Source of the DNA: an uncultured Bacteroides sp. | GTDB taxonomy: Bacteria; Bacteroidota; Bacteroidia; Bacteroidales; Bacteroidaceae | Length of the DNA stretch: 21,048 nt | NCBI RefSeq assembly: GCF_900547205.1 | Contig: NZ_URFY01000067.1 | Coordinates: 1 to 21,048 of the forward strand | Direction: 5' to 3' | In this document: piece by piece, positions 7,555-15,155 of the stretch | How the letters are laid out: each line of letters opens with the position of its first letter | Numbering within the stretch: position 1 is the first letter of the stretch | The notes under the pieces: model-generated | What the model saw: the letters and a program-made list of their open reading frames with translations, nothing else | What the model was told of the DNA's origin: nothing | The model's database searches: none | Program-made: the position numbers and the translations under genes

Positions 7555-8210
7555 TTTTTTATCGATTCTGTTAGGTTGCGGGCTTCAGTAGACGTGTGTA
7601 TCGGAGTATACAGCAAGCCCAGGTTTTGTTTCAATGTCTCTAGTGGGATATCTTTCAGATAGCTGTCTTTCACGATGTTCACCACTTCTTCAGGTAGACG
7701 GTAGCGGATGACTTTGGCAGGATTCCCGCCTGCGATGGCATAAGGGGGAACATCATGCGTGACCACCGCTCCGGCGGCAACGATGCTTCCTTTTCCTATG
7801 GTAACTCCCGAAAGAATCAGCGCGCCATAGCCTATCCACGCTTCGTCTTCCACAATAATCGCTCCCTTGCTCATACTGTCTTCCCGGCAATGCTTGCCCG
7901 TCAGCAGCGAGCGAATCGGATAGCAGAAAAGAGTTTCAGTTTGATGATTGCCACTCAAGATAAAGTGAACATTCGGTGCTATGGATACGTAAGCACCGAT
8001 CCGCAGTGATTCTATTTCGGGTAGATGGCTTATGATGTGCAGTTCGCCGTAGGTCTCTTTTCCGATCTGCACGCACTCTGCAGGAAATATATTCATGGGG
8101 ATCGTACGGTTATGGCGGTTTTGTTTCCGCCACAGTTTCTGGAAACGGGAGAATTCCCATTCCCGCAAGATAGTGCGTATCACTGGAATGCGGTATAGAA
8201 TATTAGCCAT
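7551..8210 (-). CDS. Left-handed beta-helix (hexapeptide) acyltransferase, probable sugar O-acetyltransferase
   Basis: This 219-aa protein carries hexapeptide repeats of the LbH fold, clearest in IIVEDEAWIGYGALILSGVTIGKGSIVAAGAVVTHDVPPYAIAGGNPAKVI at about residues 115-170. The GGNPAKVI ending is a hallmark of WbbJ/CatB-type acetyltransferases. The long loop around NVHFILSGNHQTET (about residues 85-98) holds the histidine expected for acetyl transfer in this family (H95 is a candidate). Within a glycan operon the probable job is O-acetylation of a sugar residue using acetyl-CoA. The start overlaps the GT8 gene by 8 bp (ATGGCTAA), and the stop overlaps the WbsX start by 4 bp. The acceptor sugar is unknown; a succinyl- or other acyl donor cannot be excluded. 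Confidence 0.9.
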   Translation of the reverse strand: MANILYRIPVIRTILREWEFSRFQKLWRKQNRHNRTIPMNIFPAECVQIGKETYGELHIISHLPEIESLRIGAYVSIAPNVHFILSGNHQTETLFCYPIRSLLTGKHCREDSMSKGAIIVEDEAWIGYGALILSGVTIGKGSIVAAGAVVTHDVPPYAIAGGNPAKVIRYRLPEEVVNIVKDSYLKDIPLETLKQNLGLLYTPIHTSTEARNLTESIKK

Positions 8211-9180
8211 GATATTTATTTTTTAGTTTCTTGAGAAACCGTGACAGGCTGTATCTTTTCAGCCGTTGTATCAGGTATGCAGGCTGCATGCGTAGATAGT
8301 AGCCCAATTGTCCGGACTGACAGCAACACGACAGCCACTCTTTATATTTGAATACAAAAGGAGAGTTCCATGGCTTGTTCTGTCCCGGGTAGTGTAGCTG
8401 CACCGCTTGTTCCAGCATTTCGTGATAGGCGTTGACGGCTGCCTGCCTGTCCTGCAACTCTTTGTTGTTGGGATTGAACTTCAGCGTCCGGTCGTCTTGA
8501 TGGAATTGGAAGTTGCAGACGACATATTTGTAAGGCATAAACCTGAGATAGGGCGCGCAGCATAAAGCGATGCAGTCCTGTTCGGGCAGAATCAGCCTGT
8601 TCAAGTTCCGGTGGAAAGACTCGGTCAGTTCTGCTTGCTTGTTGTCCTCTCTGATCTTTTTCAGATTGATGAGCATATAGCCTGCCGATATTTCATAGTC
8701 GGCAATCAGTTGTACTTCCTGCGGGGTAAATTCTTTCTTATAGCGGGGTAGATTTGTGTTTTCCTGAATGGGGCGCGTTCCGGCGTAATAGAATTTCTCG
8801 TCGGGATAGAGGAAGAAAGAGGAAGAGATGTCGGCGGTAAAGATGACATCTACATCTGAGAACAGGATGCGGTCGTATTCGGGAAACATTTCCGCAGCGG
8901 TCAGCTTGTAGAATATTTCTTTTGAGAAATGCGATTTGTTGCGGAGCTTGTCCCAAGCGGTGTTGTAGTGAGAGGCGTCTTTGAACAGGACGCTGGCATT
9001 GCGGAAGTGAGTGACGGTTTTTGTGATTCGCCTGATATGTCCGGACTGCAAGTCGGTGTGTACGATGTAGAGCTTATACTGATATTCTTGTGACGCCTTA
9101 CTCAATAGGGAGTGGAGGGCGACACAGGCGGCGAGTACGTAGTTGTGGTCGAAGGTGAAGAATAGGGGTATTGTTTCCAT
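8203..9180 (-). CDS. Family 8 glycosyltransferase (LgtC/WaaJ-like)
   Basis: This 325-aa protein has the main GT8 features. The N terminus IPLFFTFDHNYVLAACVALHSLL is the nucleotide-binding strand and helix. The DxD metal site is D109-V-D111 in YDRILFSDVDVIF. SAGYMLINL is the usual conserved core segment. The C-terminal HxxGxxKPW motif reads H263-Y-P-G-Q-N-K-P-W271. GT8 enzymes are retaining transferases that often add galactose or glucose to LPS core or O-chains, so this is an outer-core or O-unit transferase candidate. A basic C-terminal tail (QRLKRYSLSRFLKKLKNKYHG) could bind the membrane. It starts 9 bp after the flippase stop and overlaps the acyltransferase start by 8 bp. Donor sugar is not determinable from the sequence. 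Confidence 0.93.
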   Translation of the reverse strand: METIPLFFTFDHNYVLAACVALHSLLSKASQEYQYKLYIVHTDLQSGHIRRITKTVTHFRNASVLFKDASHYNTAWDKLRNKSHFSKEIFYKLTAAEMFPEYDRILFSDVDVIFTADISSSFFLYPDEKFYYAGTRPIQENTNLPRYKKEFTPQEVQLIADYEISAGYMLINLKKIREDNKQAELTESFHRNLNRLILPEQDCIALCCAPYLRFMPYKYVVCNFQFHQDDRTLKFNPNNKELQDRQAAVNAYHEMLEQAVQLHYPGQNKPWNSPFVFKYKEWLSCCCQSGQLGYYLRMQPAYLIQRLKRYSLSRFLKKLKNKYHG

Positions 9181-9189
9181 GTATCGATA

Positions 9190-10632
9190 TTATTTCTTTT
9201 TCAACAAATAGTGGACGCTTTCTTTGAATGTCACCGAACCGCTCATCCACATGACTGCGGTATATATTGCCACAGCCATGGCGATTTTGGCAATCAGCAG
9301 GACATAGATGTTGGAGATGTCCCGGGTGCAATAATGCGTAGCTATCATTGTTCCTCCGGCTATGATTGCAAAAGGGCAGATGTCTTTTAATGCCTGAAAA
9401 ACGCTTAGGCGTATTTCCCGCCACACGAAGAACTGCCAAACTGCCAGCCAACTGATATTGATGCAGATGTAGTATCTGACCAGCGCAGAGATGCCGTAAC
9501 TGCTGCAATAAAGCATCATTGCCACTTGTGTGGTTCCCAGAGCGATGGTGCTCCACATATAGATGTTCGATTTGCCTTTGCTGATAATCAGGTTCGAGTA
9601 AAGACCGCTGATGGCTGTGAAGGCGCTTCCTATGCATAAGATTCTCATGATTTCCGCACTTGCTGCCCATTTGGAGGTAATAGTTATGGTGATTAGTTCC
9701 GGGGTAATCAGCGATAATCCGAACATGGCAGGGAAGGTGACGAATGACGTGAAACGGAGCATCTTGCGGAAGATGCGTTTTTGGCGTTGACGGTCGTCTG
9801 TGACGCTGGCAAGTATGGGCTGGGCTACTCCGTTGACCATTCCGGTAATTACGGAGTACCCCATGGAGTTCCATTTGTTGGCCTGATTGAAGTCTCCCAC
9901 TTCTTGTTCCGAGTAGAATTTACCTAGGATGACTGACAGGATATTATTGTTGATGTGGCTGAATATGGTCGTAACTAACAGTCGGCTGCTGAAAGCAATC
10001 ATTCCTTTCAGCGGTTTCAGGTTGATATATATTGTCGGACGCCAGGGAGAAAAATACCAGTAACAACAAGTGATGGACGAAACGTAGACAATGCTTTGCG
10101 TTGTAAGTCCCCAATATGCCATGCCGTTGTATGCCATGGTTACTCCGACAATGCCCGAAATGGTGAGACTGATCATGGTTGAGATAGCCCGCTGTTTCAC
10201 CATCAGGTTGCGGAATAAATATGCGCTTTGGGCAGTTCCCAAGCTTGATATGAAGAATCCCAGGAATGAATAACGCGCCAACGGCGTCAGGGCGGGATTG
10301 TTATAAAACTCTGCTATGTAAGGTGCACAGAAAAACAGTATGACATAAAGCGAGAAGCCCATGGCGGAACTGAACCAAAACACTGCATTGTAGTCTTTAT
10401 GCTGCACATCCTTTTTGTTGGTAAGTGCGGCTGTAAATCCGCTTTCCTGCAGGCTGCCGGCTATCAGCGAGAAGATACTGAGCATTCCTATCATCCCGTA
10501 GTCTTCACGGGATAATAGCCGGGCGATGAATATTCCGAAAACCAGATTCAGTAATTGCTGCATGCCGTTACTGAATCCGCCCCAGAATAGCCCTTTGGCT
10601 GTTTTCTCTTTTAGTGATTGTCCGTCGCTCAT
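9190..10632 (-). CDS. Wzx/WzxC-type polysaccharide flippase (MOP superfamily)
   Basis: The 480-aa protein is a multi-spanning membrane protein of the polysaccharide transporter (PST) branch of the MOP flippases. It opens with the amphipathic segment KEKTAKGLFWGGFSNGMQQ then LLNLVFGIFIARLLSREDYG, the standard N terminus of WzxC/TuaB-like proteins. Hydrophobic helices follow along the whole length, about 12-14 by eye. It would move undecaprenyl-linked oligosaccharide from the cytoplasmic to the periplasmic face. Its ATG overlaps the AlbA_2 gene's stop as ATGA, and GT8 follows after 9 bp. A flippase with several transferases but no polymerase suggests export of a short defined oligosaccharide, or cooperation with genes elsewhere. 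Confidence 0.92.
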   Translation of the reverse strand: MSDGQSLKEKTAKGLFWGGFSNGMQQLLNLVFGIFIARLLSREDYGMIGMLSIFSLIAGSLQESGFTAALTNKKDVQHKDYNAVFWFSSAMGFSLYVILFFCAPYIAEFYNNPALTPLARYSFLGFFISSLGTAQSAYLFRNLMVKQRAISTMISLTISGIVGVTMAYNGMAYWGLTTQSIVYVSSITCCYWYFSPWRPTIYINLKPLKGMIAFSSRLLVTTIFSHINNNILSVILGKFYSEQEVGDFNQANKWNSMGYSVITGMVNGVAQPILASVTDDRQRQKRIFRKMLRFTSFVTFPAMFGLSLITPELITITITSKWAASAEIMRILCIGSAFTAISGLYSNLIISKGKSNIYMWSTIALGTTQVAMMLYCSSYGISALVRYYICINISWLAVWQFFVWREIRLSVFQALKDICPFAIIAGGTMIATHYCTRDISNIYVLLIAKIAMAVAIYTAVMWMSGSVTFKESVHYLLKKK

Positions 10633-12071
10633 TTCATTTTCTTGCCTTTATCGGTTAAACGATACTTTTGAGTGGGGCTTTTGGGGGAGTCCGGTTGCGT
10701 TTGCTCAATTATATCGAGTTTCATTGCAGGTTGAATATAGTCATACAATAGAGTGGGGCGATGTTTCAAGTTCAATGCCTTCAGAATCTCTTTTATACTC
10801 ATCGCCTTGTCGGACAGGATATGAATCAAAGCCATTACTTGTTCGGTTACTTGTTCGGCTACTTGTTCGGTTACTTGTTCGGTTACTTGTTTCTTGAAAT
10901 GAAAAGTAACTACCACTTCTCCTTCATTGTCCGACAAGGTTGGCGTGGGCAGACCTACTCGTGTACATTCATTGTACATTAGCTCCAACCCTCGTCCCCA
11001 ACTTTCCAACATTTTCCTGCGATAGAGTACATTGGCTATCAACGGATTATTGGGGATTGATTTGTGGGGGGATGTTATATCGTTGATATCAATGCCTTTG
11101 GGCAGCTTTCCCGGGTTAATGATTTCTACCCTATCGTCATAAATAGCTATACCTACGGAACCTCCTAAGATGGAATAGTCCCTGTGGCAAAGCGCGTTGA
11201 TTACGGCTTCACGTAATGCTTTGTAAGGAATCGACAACTCTTCTTCTCTTTCGAGCTTGATAATTCTTCCTGATAGTGATAGATGTTTGAACAAGAAAGC
11301 CATTGCTTCATCGAATAGAAAGAATATATTTCCTTCTATTTGACTGTTATCTATGAACTCCATGCGGTCCGTTCCCCGAAATCTGGCTAGCCGGAGTTTG
11401 CATTGAGGAAAGTAATTGCTAGTCTTTTTGGCAAAAAGCACAGAAGCGGCATTCTTGAAAACGCCATTCTCTGCCAAATCCAGTTTGTCCAATAACACGG
11501 GTATGTCGGTGTTTTCAATGGTTGATTCCGGCAATCGCCCGTTTTCGATGCCCAAGCGAATGGTGCCTATGATTTTCTCCTTATCAAACATCTCTACCGA
11601 TAGCTGTTTGTTGAGATAGGCTTCCCATCTGAATTGCTCTTTATGCCTGTTCATCAGCAATTCATTATAGGCTTCCTGAGACATGACAGAAGTAGTACTC
11701 TCTATTTTGATGTAAGCCCTACCGTCGAATAGATAGGGCTTTTTGTTGAACGCGTCCTCAAAATGAATGACTATGACGCATTTGTTTTCGTGAGCAGGTA
11801 TCGGAACATATGCCACATCTACCAAAACAGTAGGTTCAAATCTCCTTAATGCCCCAGCTATCTCCTTTTGGGTTTTATCCGATACTTCCTGACCGATTAT
11901 TTTCCCTTTATCGTTGATGCCGAAGAGAAGATAACCGCCACTTGGAGAATTCATGAAAGCACAACCGGTCTCCATTCCCCGTGTCAGTTGACCGGTTGTT
12001 TCTTTAAACTCCAAAGATTTAGACTCTTTCGAAGCAATCAGATGTTCTATGTCTTCAAGTGACAGTTGCAT
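10629..12071 (-). CDS. AlbA_2 (Schlafen-type) and HATPase domain protein with TEQV repeats and C-terminal winged helix
   Basis: This 480-aa protein has the domain order common in bacterial 'ATP-binding / transcriptional regulator' proteins. An AlbA_2 domain spans about residues 1-130, with SLEFKETTGQL and GGYLLFGINDKGKIIG (45-60). A GHKL-type ATPase-like domain (HATPase_c_4) spans about 280-395, with REAVINALCHRDYS (287-300) and SWGRGLELM. A four-residue repeat, TEQV/AEQV, runs through about 395-412. The last 65 residues look like a winged helix (SDKAMSIKEILKAL, YRLTDKGKK). It lies 17 bp after metG and overlaps the flippase start by 4 bp, unusual company for a glycan operon, so it may regulate it, or may simply be an inserted gene. 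DNA or RNA binding is plausible; actual function is unknown for this family. Confidence 0.87.
   Translation of the reverse strand: MQLSLEDIEHLIASKESKSLEFKETTGQLTRGMETGCAFMNSPSGGYLLFGINDKGKIIGQEVSDKTQKEIAGALRRFEPTVLVDVAYVPIPAHENKCVIVIHFEDAFNKKPYLFDGRAYIKIESTTSVMSQEAYNELLMNRHKEQFRWEAYLNKQLSVEMFDKEKIIGTIRLGIENGRLPESTIENTDIPVLLDKLDLAENGVFKNAASVLFAKKTSNYFPQCKLRLARFRGTDRMEFIDNSQIEGNIFFLFDEAMAFLFKHLSLSGRIIKLEREEELSIPYKALREAVINALCHRDYSILGGSVGIAIYDDRVEIINPGKLPKGIDINDITSPHKSIPNNPLIANVLYRRKMLESWGRGLELMYNECTRVGLPTPTLSDNEGEVVVTFHFKKQVTEQVTEQVAEQVTEQVMALIHILSDKAMSIKEILKALNLKHRPTLLYDYIQPAMKLDIIEQTQPDSPKSPTQKYRLTDKGKKMK
10835..10894. repeat. 12-bp tandem repeat inside the AlbA_2 gene
   Basis: Four full units of TTACTTGTTCGG (10835-10846, 10847-10858, 10859-10870 with one change, 10871-10882) are followed by a partial fifth. 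On the minus strand each unit encodes TEQV (one copy AEQV). The 12-bp period preserves the frame, so copy-number change would lengthen or shorten the linker between the ATPase-like and winged-helix domains by four residues at a time. Confidence 0.95.
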
Positions 12072-12088
12072 ATATAATAGATTCCTGT

Positions 12089-14128
12089 TTATTTTACTTC
12101 ACTACCCGGCTTCACCTCCTTCTGAGGCATCACCACCGCCAGACTACCGTCATTGTTCTCGGCACTCAATATCATGCCTTCGCTGACGATACCCTTCAGC
12201 TTGCGCGGCGCCAGATTAGCAATAAAGCAAACCTGCTTGCCCACCAGCTCTTCCGGTTGGTAATGCTTGGCAATGCCCGATACGATGGTGCGTGTTTCCA
12301 GTCCGTCGTCAATCTTGAATTGCAGCAGCTTGTCCGCCTTCGGCACTTTCTGACATTCGAGCACGGTTCCCACGCGGATATCCAGCTTCATGAAGTCGTC
12401 GAACTCGATGTTCGGGCGAATCGGATTAGCCTTGTAGTTGGCTTCATCGTTCGCCTTCTTCGTGTCGAGCAACTTCTGCACCTGTGCCTCGATGGTAGCA
12501 TCTTCAATCTTTTCGAACAGCAGCTCCGGCTTGTTCAACTGATGACCAACGGGGAGAAGGTCGTCGCGTCCCAGCTCGCCCCATTCGAAGGAGTCCATGT
12601 TCAGCATCTTGCGGAGCGTGTCCGAGCTGAACGGCAAGAACGGGTCGAAGGCGATGGCAAGGTTGGCAACCAGTTGCAGGGAGATGTTGAGGATGGTTCC
12701 TACACGTTCCATGTCGGTCTTGGCGAGTTTCCAAGGCTCGGTGTCGGCAAGGTATTTGTTGCCGATGCGGGCGAGGTTCATCGCTTCCTTCTGTGCGTCG
12801 CGGAATTTGAATACGTCGAGCAGCTTCTCCACTTCCGCCTTCACGTCGGCAAAGTCTTTCAGCGTTTCTTTATCGTAGTCGGTCAGTTCGCCGCGGGTGG
12901 GGACTTTTCCGTCGAAGTACTTCTGCGTGAGCACCATGGCGCGGTTCACGAAGTTGCCGTAGACGGCCACCAGCTCGTTGTTGTTGCGGGCTTGGAAGTC
13001 CTTCCAGGTGAAGTCGTTGTCCTTCGTTTCCGGTGCGTTGGCGGTGAGCACGTAGCGCAGCACGTCTTGCTTGCCGGGGAAGTCGGCCAAGTATTCGTGC
13101 AGCCACACGGCCCAGTTGCGCGAAGTCGAAATCTTGTCGCCTTCGAGGTTGAGGAATTCGTTGCTCGGCACGTTGTCCGGCAAGATGTAGCTGCCTTCGG
13201 CTTTCAGCATGGCGGGGAAGACGATGCAGTGGAAGACGATGTTGTCTTTTCCGATGAAATGTACGAGGCGCGTTTCGGGGTCCTTCCACCAGGTTTCCCA
13301 ACTGTCGGGGAGGAGTTCCTTCGTGTTGGAGATGTATCCGATGGGGGCGTCAAACCATACGTAGAGCACTTTTCCTTCGGCACCTTCCACGGGCACGGGG
13401 ATTCCCCAGTCGAGGTCGCGGCTCACGGCACGCGGTTGCAGGCCCATGTCGAGCCAGCTTTTGCATTGGCCGTATACGTTGGGTCGCCATTCTTTGTGGT
13501 CTTCAAGAATCCACTGGCGCAGCCACGCTTCGTGCTTGTCGAGCGGGAGGTACCAGTGCTTGGTTTCCTTCATCACGGGTTGGCTGCCGCTGATGGCGCT
13601 CTTCGGGTTGATGAGGTCGGTGGGGGAGAGGGACGTTCCGCACTTCTCGCATTGGTCGCCATAGGCGCCTTCGGCGTGGCAGTGGGGGCATTCTCCGGTG
13701 ATGTAGCGGTCGGCGAGGAAGGTCTTGGCTTCTTCGTCGTAGTATTGTTCGGAGGTGCGTTCGATGAACTCGCCTTTATTGTAAAGCGTCTTGAAGAAAT
13801 CGGAAGCCAGTTCGTGGTGCGTGGGCGACGAGGTGCGGCTGTACACGTCGAAGGAGATGCCGAACTCCTTGAACGATTCTTTAATCAGCGTGTGGTAACG
13901 GTCTACTACATCCTGCGGGGTGATTCCTTCTTTTTTGGCGCGGATGGTGATAGGCACTCCGTGCTCGTCGGAGCCGCCGATAAACAATACGTCTTCTTTC
14001 TTCAGGCGCAGATAACGCACGTAGATATCTGCCGGTACATATACACCGGCCAGATGACCGATGTGGACGGGTCCGTTCGCATAGGGCAGTGCCGATGTGA
14101 CGGTGGTTCTTTTGAATTTCTTTTCCAT
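12089..14128 (-). CDS. metG: Methionyl-tRNA synthetase
   Basis: This 679-aa class I aminoacyl-tRNA synthetase charges tRNA-Met with methionine. The HIGH motif is exact at residues 22-25 (GPVHIGH). The KMSKS loop appears as KISTS at 332-336. The zinc knuckle has C147-x2-C150 and C160-x2-C163. About residues 570-679 form the C-terminal tRNA-binding (EMAP/OB-fold) dimerisation domain, with FMKLDIRVGTVLECQKVPKADKLLQF and SEGMILSAE. The length is normal for the long bacterial form. The gene appears intact and is essential housekeeping. The AlbA_2 gene starts 17 bp after its stop with no terminator between, so transcripts probably continue into the glycan operon. A TATCTTTG -7 element lies 40 bp upstream of the start. 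Confidence 0.97.
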   Translation of the reverse strand: MEKKFKRTTVTSALPYANGPVHIGHLAGVYVPADIYVRYLRLKKEDVLFIGGSDEHGVPITIRAKKEGITPQDVVDRYHTLIKESFKEFGISFDVYSRTSSPTHHELASDFFKTLYNKGEFIERTSEQYYDEEAKTFLADRYITGECPHCHAEGAYGDQCEKCGTSLSPTDLINPKSAISGSQPVMKETKHWYLPLDKHEAWLRQWILEDHKEWRPNVYGQCKSWLDMGLQPRAVSRDLDWGIPVPVEGAEGKVLYVWFDAPIGYISNTKELLPDSWETWWKDPETRLVHFIGKDNIVFHCIVFPAMLKAEGSYILPDNVPSNEFLNLEGDKISTSRNWAVWLHEYLADFPGKQDVLRYVLTANAPETKDNDFTWKDFQARNNNELVAVYGNFVNRAMVLTQKYFDGKVPTRGELTDYDKETLKDFADVKAEVEKLLDVFKFRDAQKEAMNLARIGNKYLADTEPWKLAKTDMERVGTILNISLQLVANLAIAFDPFLPFSSDTLRKMLNMDSFEWGELGRDDLLPVGHQLNKPELLFEKIEDATIEAQVQKLLDTKKANDEANYKANPIRPNIEFDDFMKLDIRVGTVLECQKVPKADKLLQFKIDDGLETRTIVSGIAKHYQPEELVGKQVCFIANLAPRKLKGIVSEGMILSAENNDGSLAVVMPQKEVKPGSEVK

Positions 14129-14167
14129 TATATAGTGTGATTTTTATTGTTTTCAGCTTGCAATGTG

Positions 14168-14175
14168 CAAAGATA
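14168..14175 (-). promoter_or_regulatory. Candidate -7 promoter element for metG and the downstream operon
   Basis: On the minus strand this reads TATCTTTG, a full match to TAnnTTTG, 40 bp before the metG ATG. No good TTG -33 element was found 19-21 bp further up. Because no other strong promoter was seen until the weak site at 4420-4427, it may drive the whole block from metG to the terminal GT2 gene. Confidence 0.5.
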
Positions 14176-14190
14176 ATGACTTTCCACCAC

Positions 14191-14220
14191 GGATTACTCA
14201 GATTAACACAGATTATTTCA
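14191..14220. repeat. 10-bp-period GATTA repeat (three units)
   Basis: Three consecutive 10-mers, GGATTACTCA, GATTAACACA and GATTATTTCA, sit upstream of metG. From memory, similar CACGGATTAnACAGATTAACACAG strings are scattered between genes in Bacteroidales and other bacteria; no function is known to me. Confidence 0.6.
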
Positions 14221-14387
14221 GTCGAGGGGCGGTTTTTTTCAACTCAGATTTCTTACTATAGAATGTTTGTTTGATGCGTTCCAAGAGACACGGTATAGCT
14301 AAACTGGCATAAGCGTGAAAATTCATCGCTTTCTATCTGTTTATAATCAATGACTTATGAAATAGTTGAGAATTAATTTCTAAAACA

Positions 14388-14420
14388 TTTGCTTTCTTAA
14401 TGAAAATTACTTTATCTTTG
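14388..14420 (+). promoter_or_regulatory. Strong Bacteroidetes promoter for the accessory cassette
   Basis: TTTG at 14388-14391 and TATCTTTG at 14413-14420 are separated by 21 bp, matching the Bacteroides consensus TTTG-N19-21-TAnnTTTG completely. Transcription should begin near 14427 on the plus strand. The first sizeable gene starts at 14810, so the leader is about 380 nt. Confidence 0.75.
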
Positions 14421-14477
14421 TCGCTGTGAATACATAAAAACTGTTTCAGTGGTTATGGATTAAAAACGGATAACATC

Positions 14478-14537
14478 ATGGAAAACTCAATCAAAATGAC
14501 CGGAATACGTGACTATTCCCGTGCTCCACCCGGGTGA
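14478..14537 (+). CDS. Possible 19-aa leader peptide
   Basis: About 50 nt after the predicted transcription start, an ATG opens the 19-codon frame MENSIKMTGIRDYSRAPPG, ending at TGA. The preceding bases are A-rich, as at many Bacteroides starts. The stop codon lies within the CACCCGGGTG palindrome, and another small stem follows directly. This could be a regulatory leader ORF, the decayed start of a lost gene, or chance. I recognise no family. Confidence 0.25.
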   Translation: MENSIKMTGIRDYSRAPPG

Positions 14538-14576
14538 AAAGCCCTTTATGGGCTATTAATGCCCAATCTCTCAGGA

Positions 14577-14604
14577 GTTAACACCTATTGTTTTAAGTGT
14601 TAAC
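14577..14604. repeat. Perfect 8-bp inverted repeat GTTAACAC ... GTGTTAAC
   Basis: The arms are at 14577-14584 and 14597-14604 with a 12-nt loop. A third GTTAAC lies at 14621-14626. As RNA this would be a stable hairpin in the leader; as DNA it could be an operator. No partner gene indicates which. Confidence 0.6.
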
Positions 14605-14725
14605 AGTTGTCGGCTCAGTTGTTAACATCTGACAACCGAGTTATTAAGAACTATCCTCCCAACTGCCCTTACACGACAGCATAGCCGTTACTAACCGGCC
14701 TCAGGATAACATTTATATGAAATAT

Positions 14726-14760
14726 GGCGCATCTATACACCGTATTAAAATAATTGCGCC
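14726..14760. repeat. Inverted repeat GGCGCA ... TGCGCC before the zinc-finger gene
   Basis: Six-base arms at 14726-14731 and 14755-14760 are separated by 23 AT-rich bases, ending 49 bp before the start codon at 14810. It may be a regulator site or a weak stem; short arms make chance occurrence plausible. Confidence 0.35.
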
Positions 14761-14809
14761 CTAAAAACTCAGTACATACTATTATTTGAACATTAAACCA
14801 GACAAAGAA

Positions 14810-15133
14810 ATGAAAGCTTTAAAAAAACACACACATTACGTTTGCGGATGCTGCAAACGCTCTCTTCCCGCAACTGCCTTTTACATGAACAAGAAAACCG
14901 GTCGCCCGGGAAACTACTGCAAGGAATGCCGCAAATCTGCCAGCCGTGCCCATCGTAGCAACGAGAAGTTCACCCTGCTGAATGACAGTGAACCGGACCA
15001 CCCCATCATTACCCGCACGGAAGATCCCGTTCTGCGCCAAGAGCTTATCCTTCAAGCCCTTCGGACTGTAGCCGCCAGCATTGAGCGGAAACGCAAGAAG
15101 CTGCGCGATGAGGAAGCCGAACGCATCGACTAA
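14810..15133 (+). CDS. Small four-cysteine zinc-finger protein, phage type
   Basis: This 107-aa protein begins MKALKKHTHYVCGCCKRSLP. Two CxxC pairs, C12-x2-C15 and C37-x2-C40, flank a FYMNKKTGRPGNYCKEC segment; this C-x2-C...C-x2-C layout resembles the zinc ribbon at the front of many phage HNH-like and replication-associated proteins. The C-terminal third is a charged helix (ELILQALRTVAASIERKRKKLRDEEAE). I used the ATG at 14810 rather than the TTG at 14786. Nucleic-acid binding is likely; beyond that the function is unknown. It is the first substantial gene of the cassette, followed after 101 bp of repeats by the DUF4373 gene. The last codons are part of a tandem duplication that includes the stop codon. 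Confidence 0.7.
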   Translation: MKALKKHTHYVCGCCKRSLPATAFYMNKKTGRPGNYCKECRKSASRAHRSNEKFTLLNDSEPDHPIITRTEDPVLRQELILQALRTVAASIERKRKKLRDEEAERID

Positions 15134-15153
15134 AGCCGAACACATTGACTAAA
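15116..15153. repeat. 19-bp tandem duplication spanning the zinc-finger gene's stop codon
   Basis: GCCGAACGCATCGACTAAA (15116-15134) is followed at once by GCCGAACACATTGACTAAA (15135-15153), identical at 17 of 19 positions. The first copy encodes the last codons and the TAA stop; the second lies after the stop and is untranslated. Confidence 0.9.
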
Positions 15154-15155
15154 GG

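Larger units (their letters stand above)
14421..14809 (+). other. Long structured leader region before the zinc-finger gene
   Basis: This stretch between the promoter and the zinc-finger gene holds one 19-codon ORF (14478-14537) and several dyad symmetries: CACCCGGGTG (14527-14536), AGCCC-TTTAT-GGGCT (about 14540-14554), GTTAACAC/GTGTTAAC (14577-14604), CTCaGTTGT/ACAACcGAG (about 14614-14640) and GGCGCA/TGCGCC (14726-14760). No T-run follows any of the stems, so classical intrinsic terminators are not evident. No known riboswitch core, tRNA or other RNA gene was recognised. The upstream part (14221-14387) shows nothing I can name. Confidence 0.5.

Noticed and set aside
12059..14140. A 693-codon open frame on the plus strand over metG
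   Set aside because: It mirrors metG in the opposite strand; its translation is rich in valine, histidine, phenylalanine and arginine with no domain motifs, while the minus strand encodes an intact synthetase.
14129..14480. tRNA or other structural RNA gene upstream of the cassette
   Set aside because: No cloverleaf arms, TTCRA loop or CCA-like end was found on either strand.
14577..14626. GTTAAC inverted repeats as an invertible promoter or recombinase attachment site
   Set aside because: Arms are only 8 bp with a 12-nt loop, too short to hold a promoter, and no recombinase gene is nearby; a hairpin or operator is more likely.
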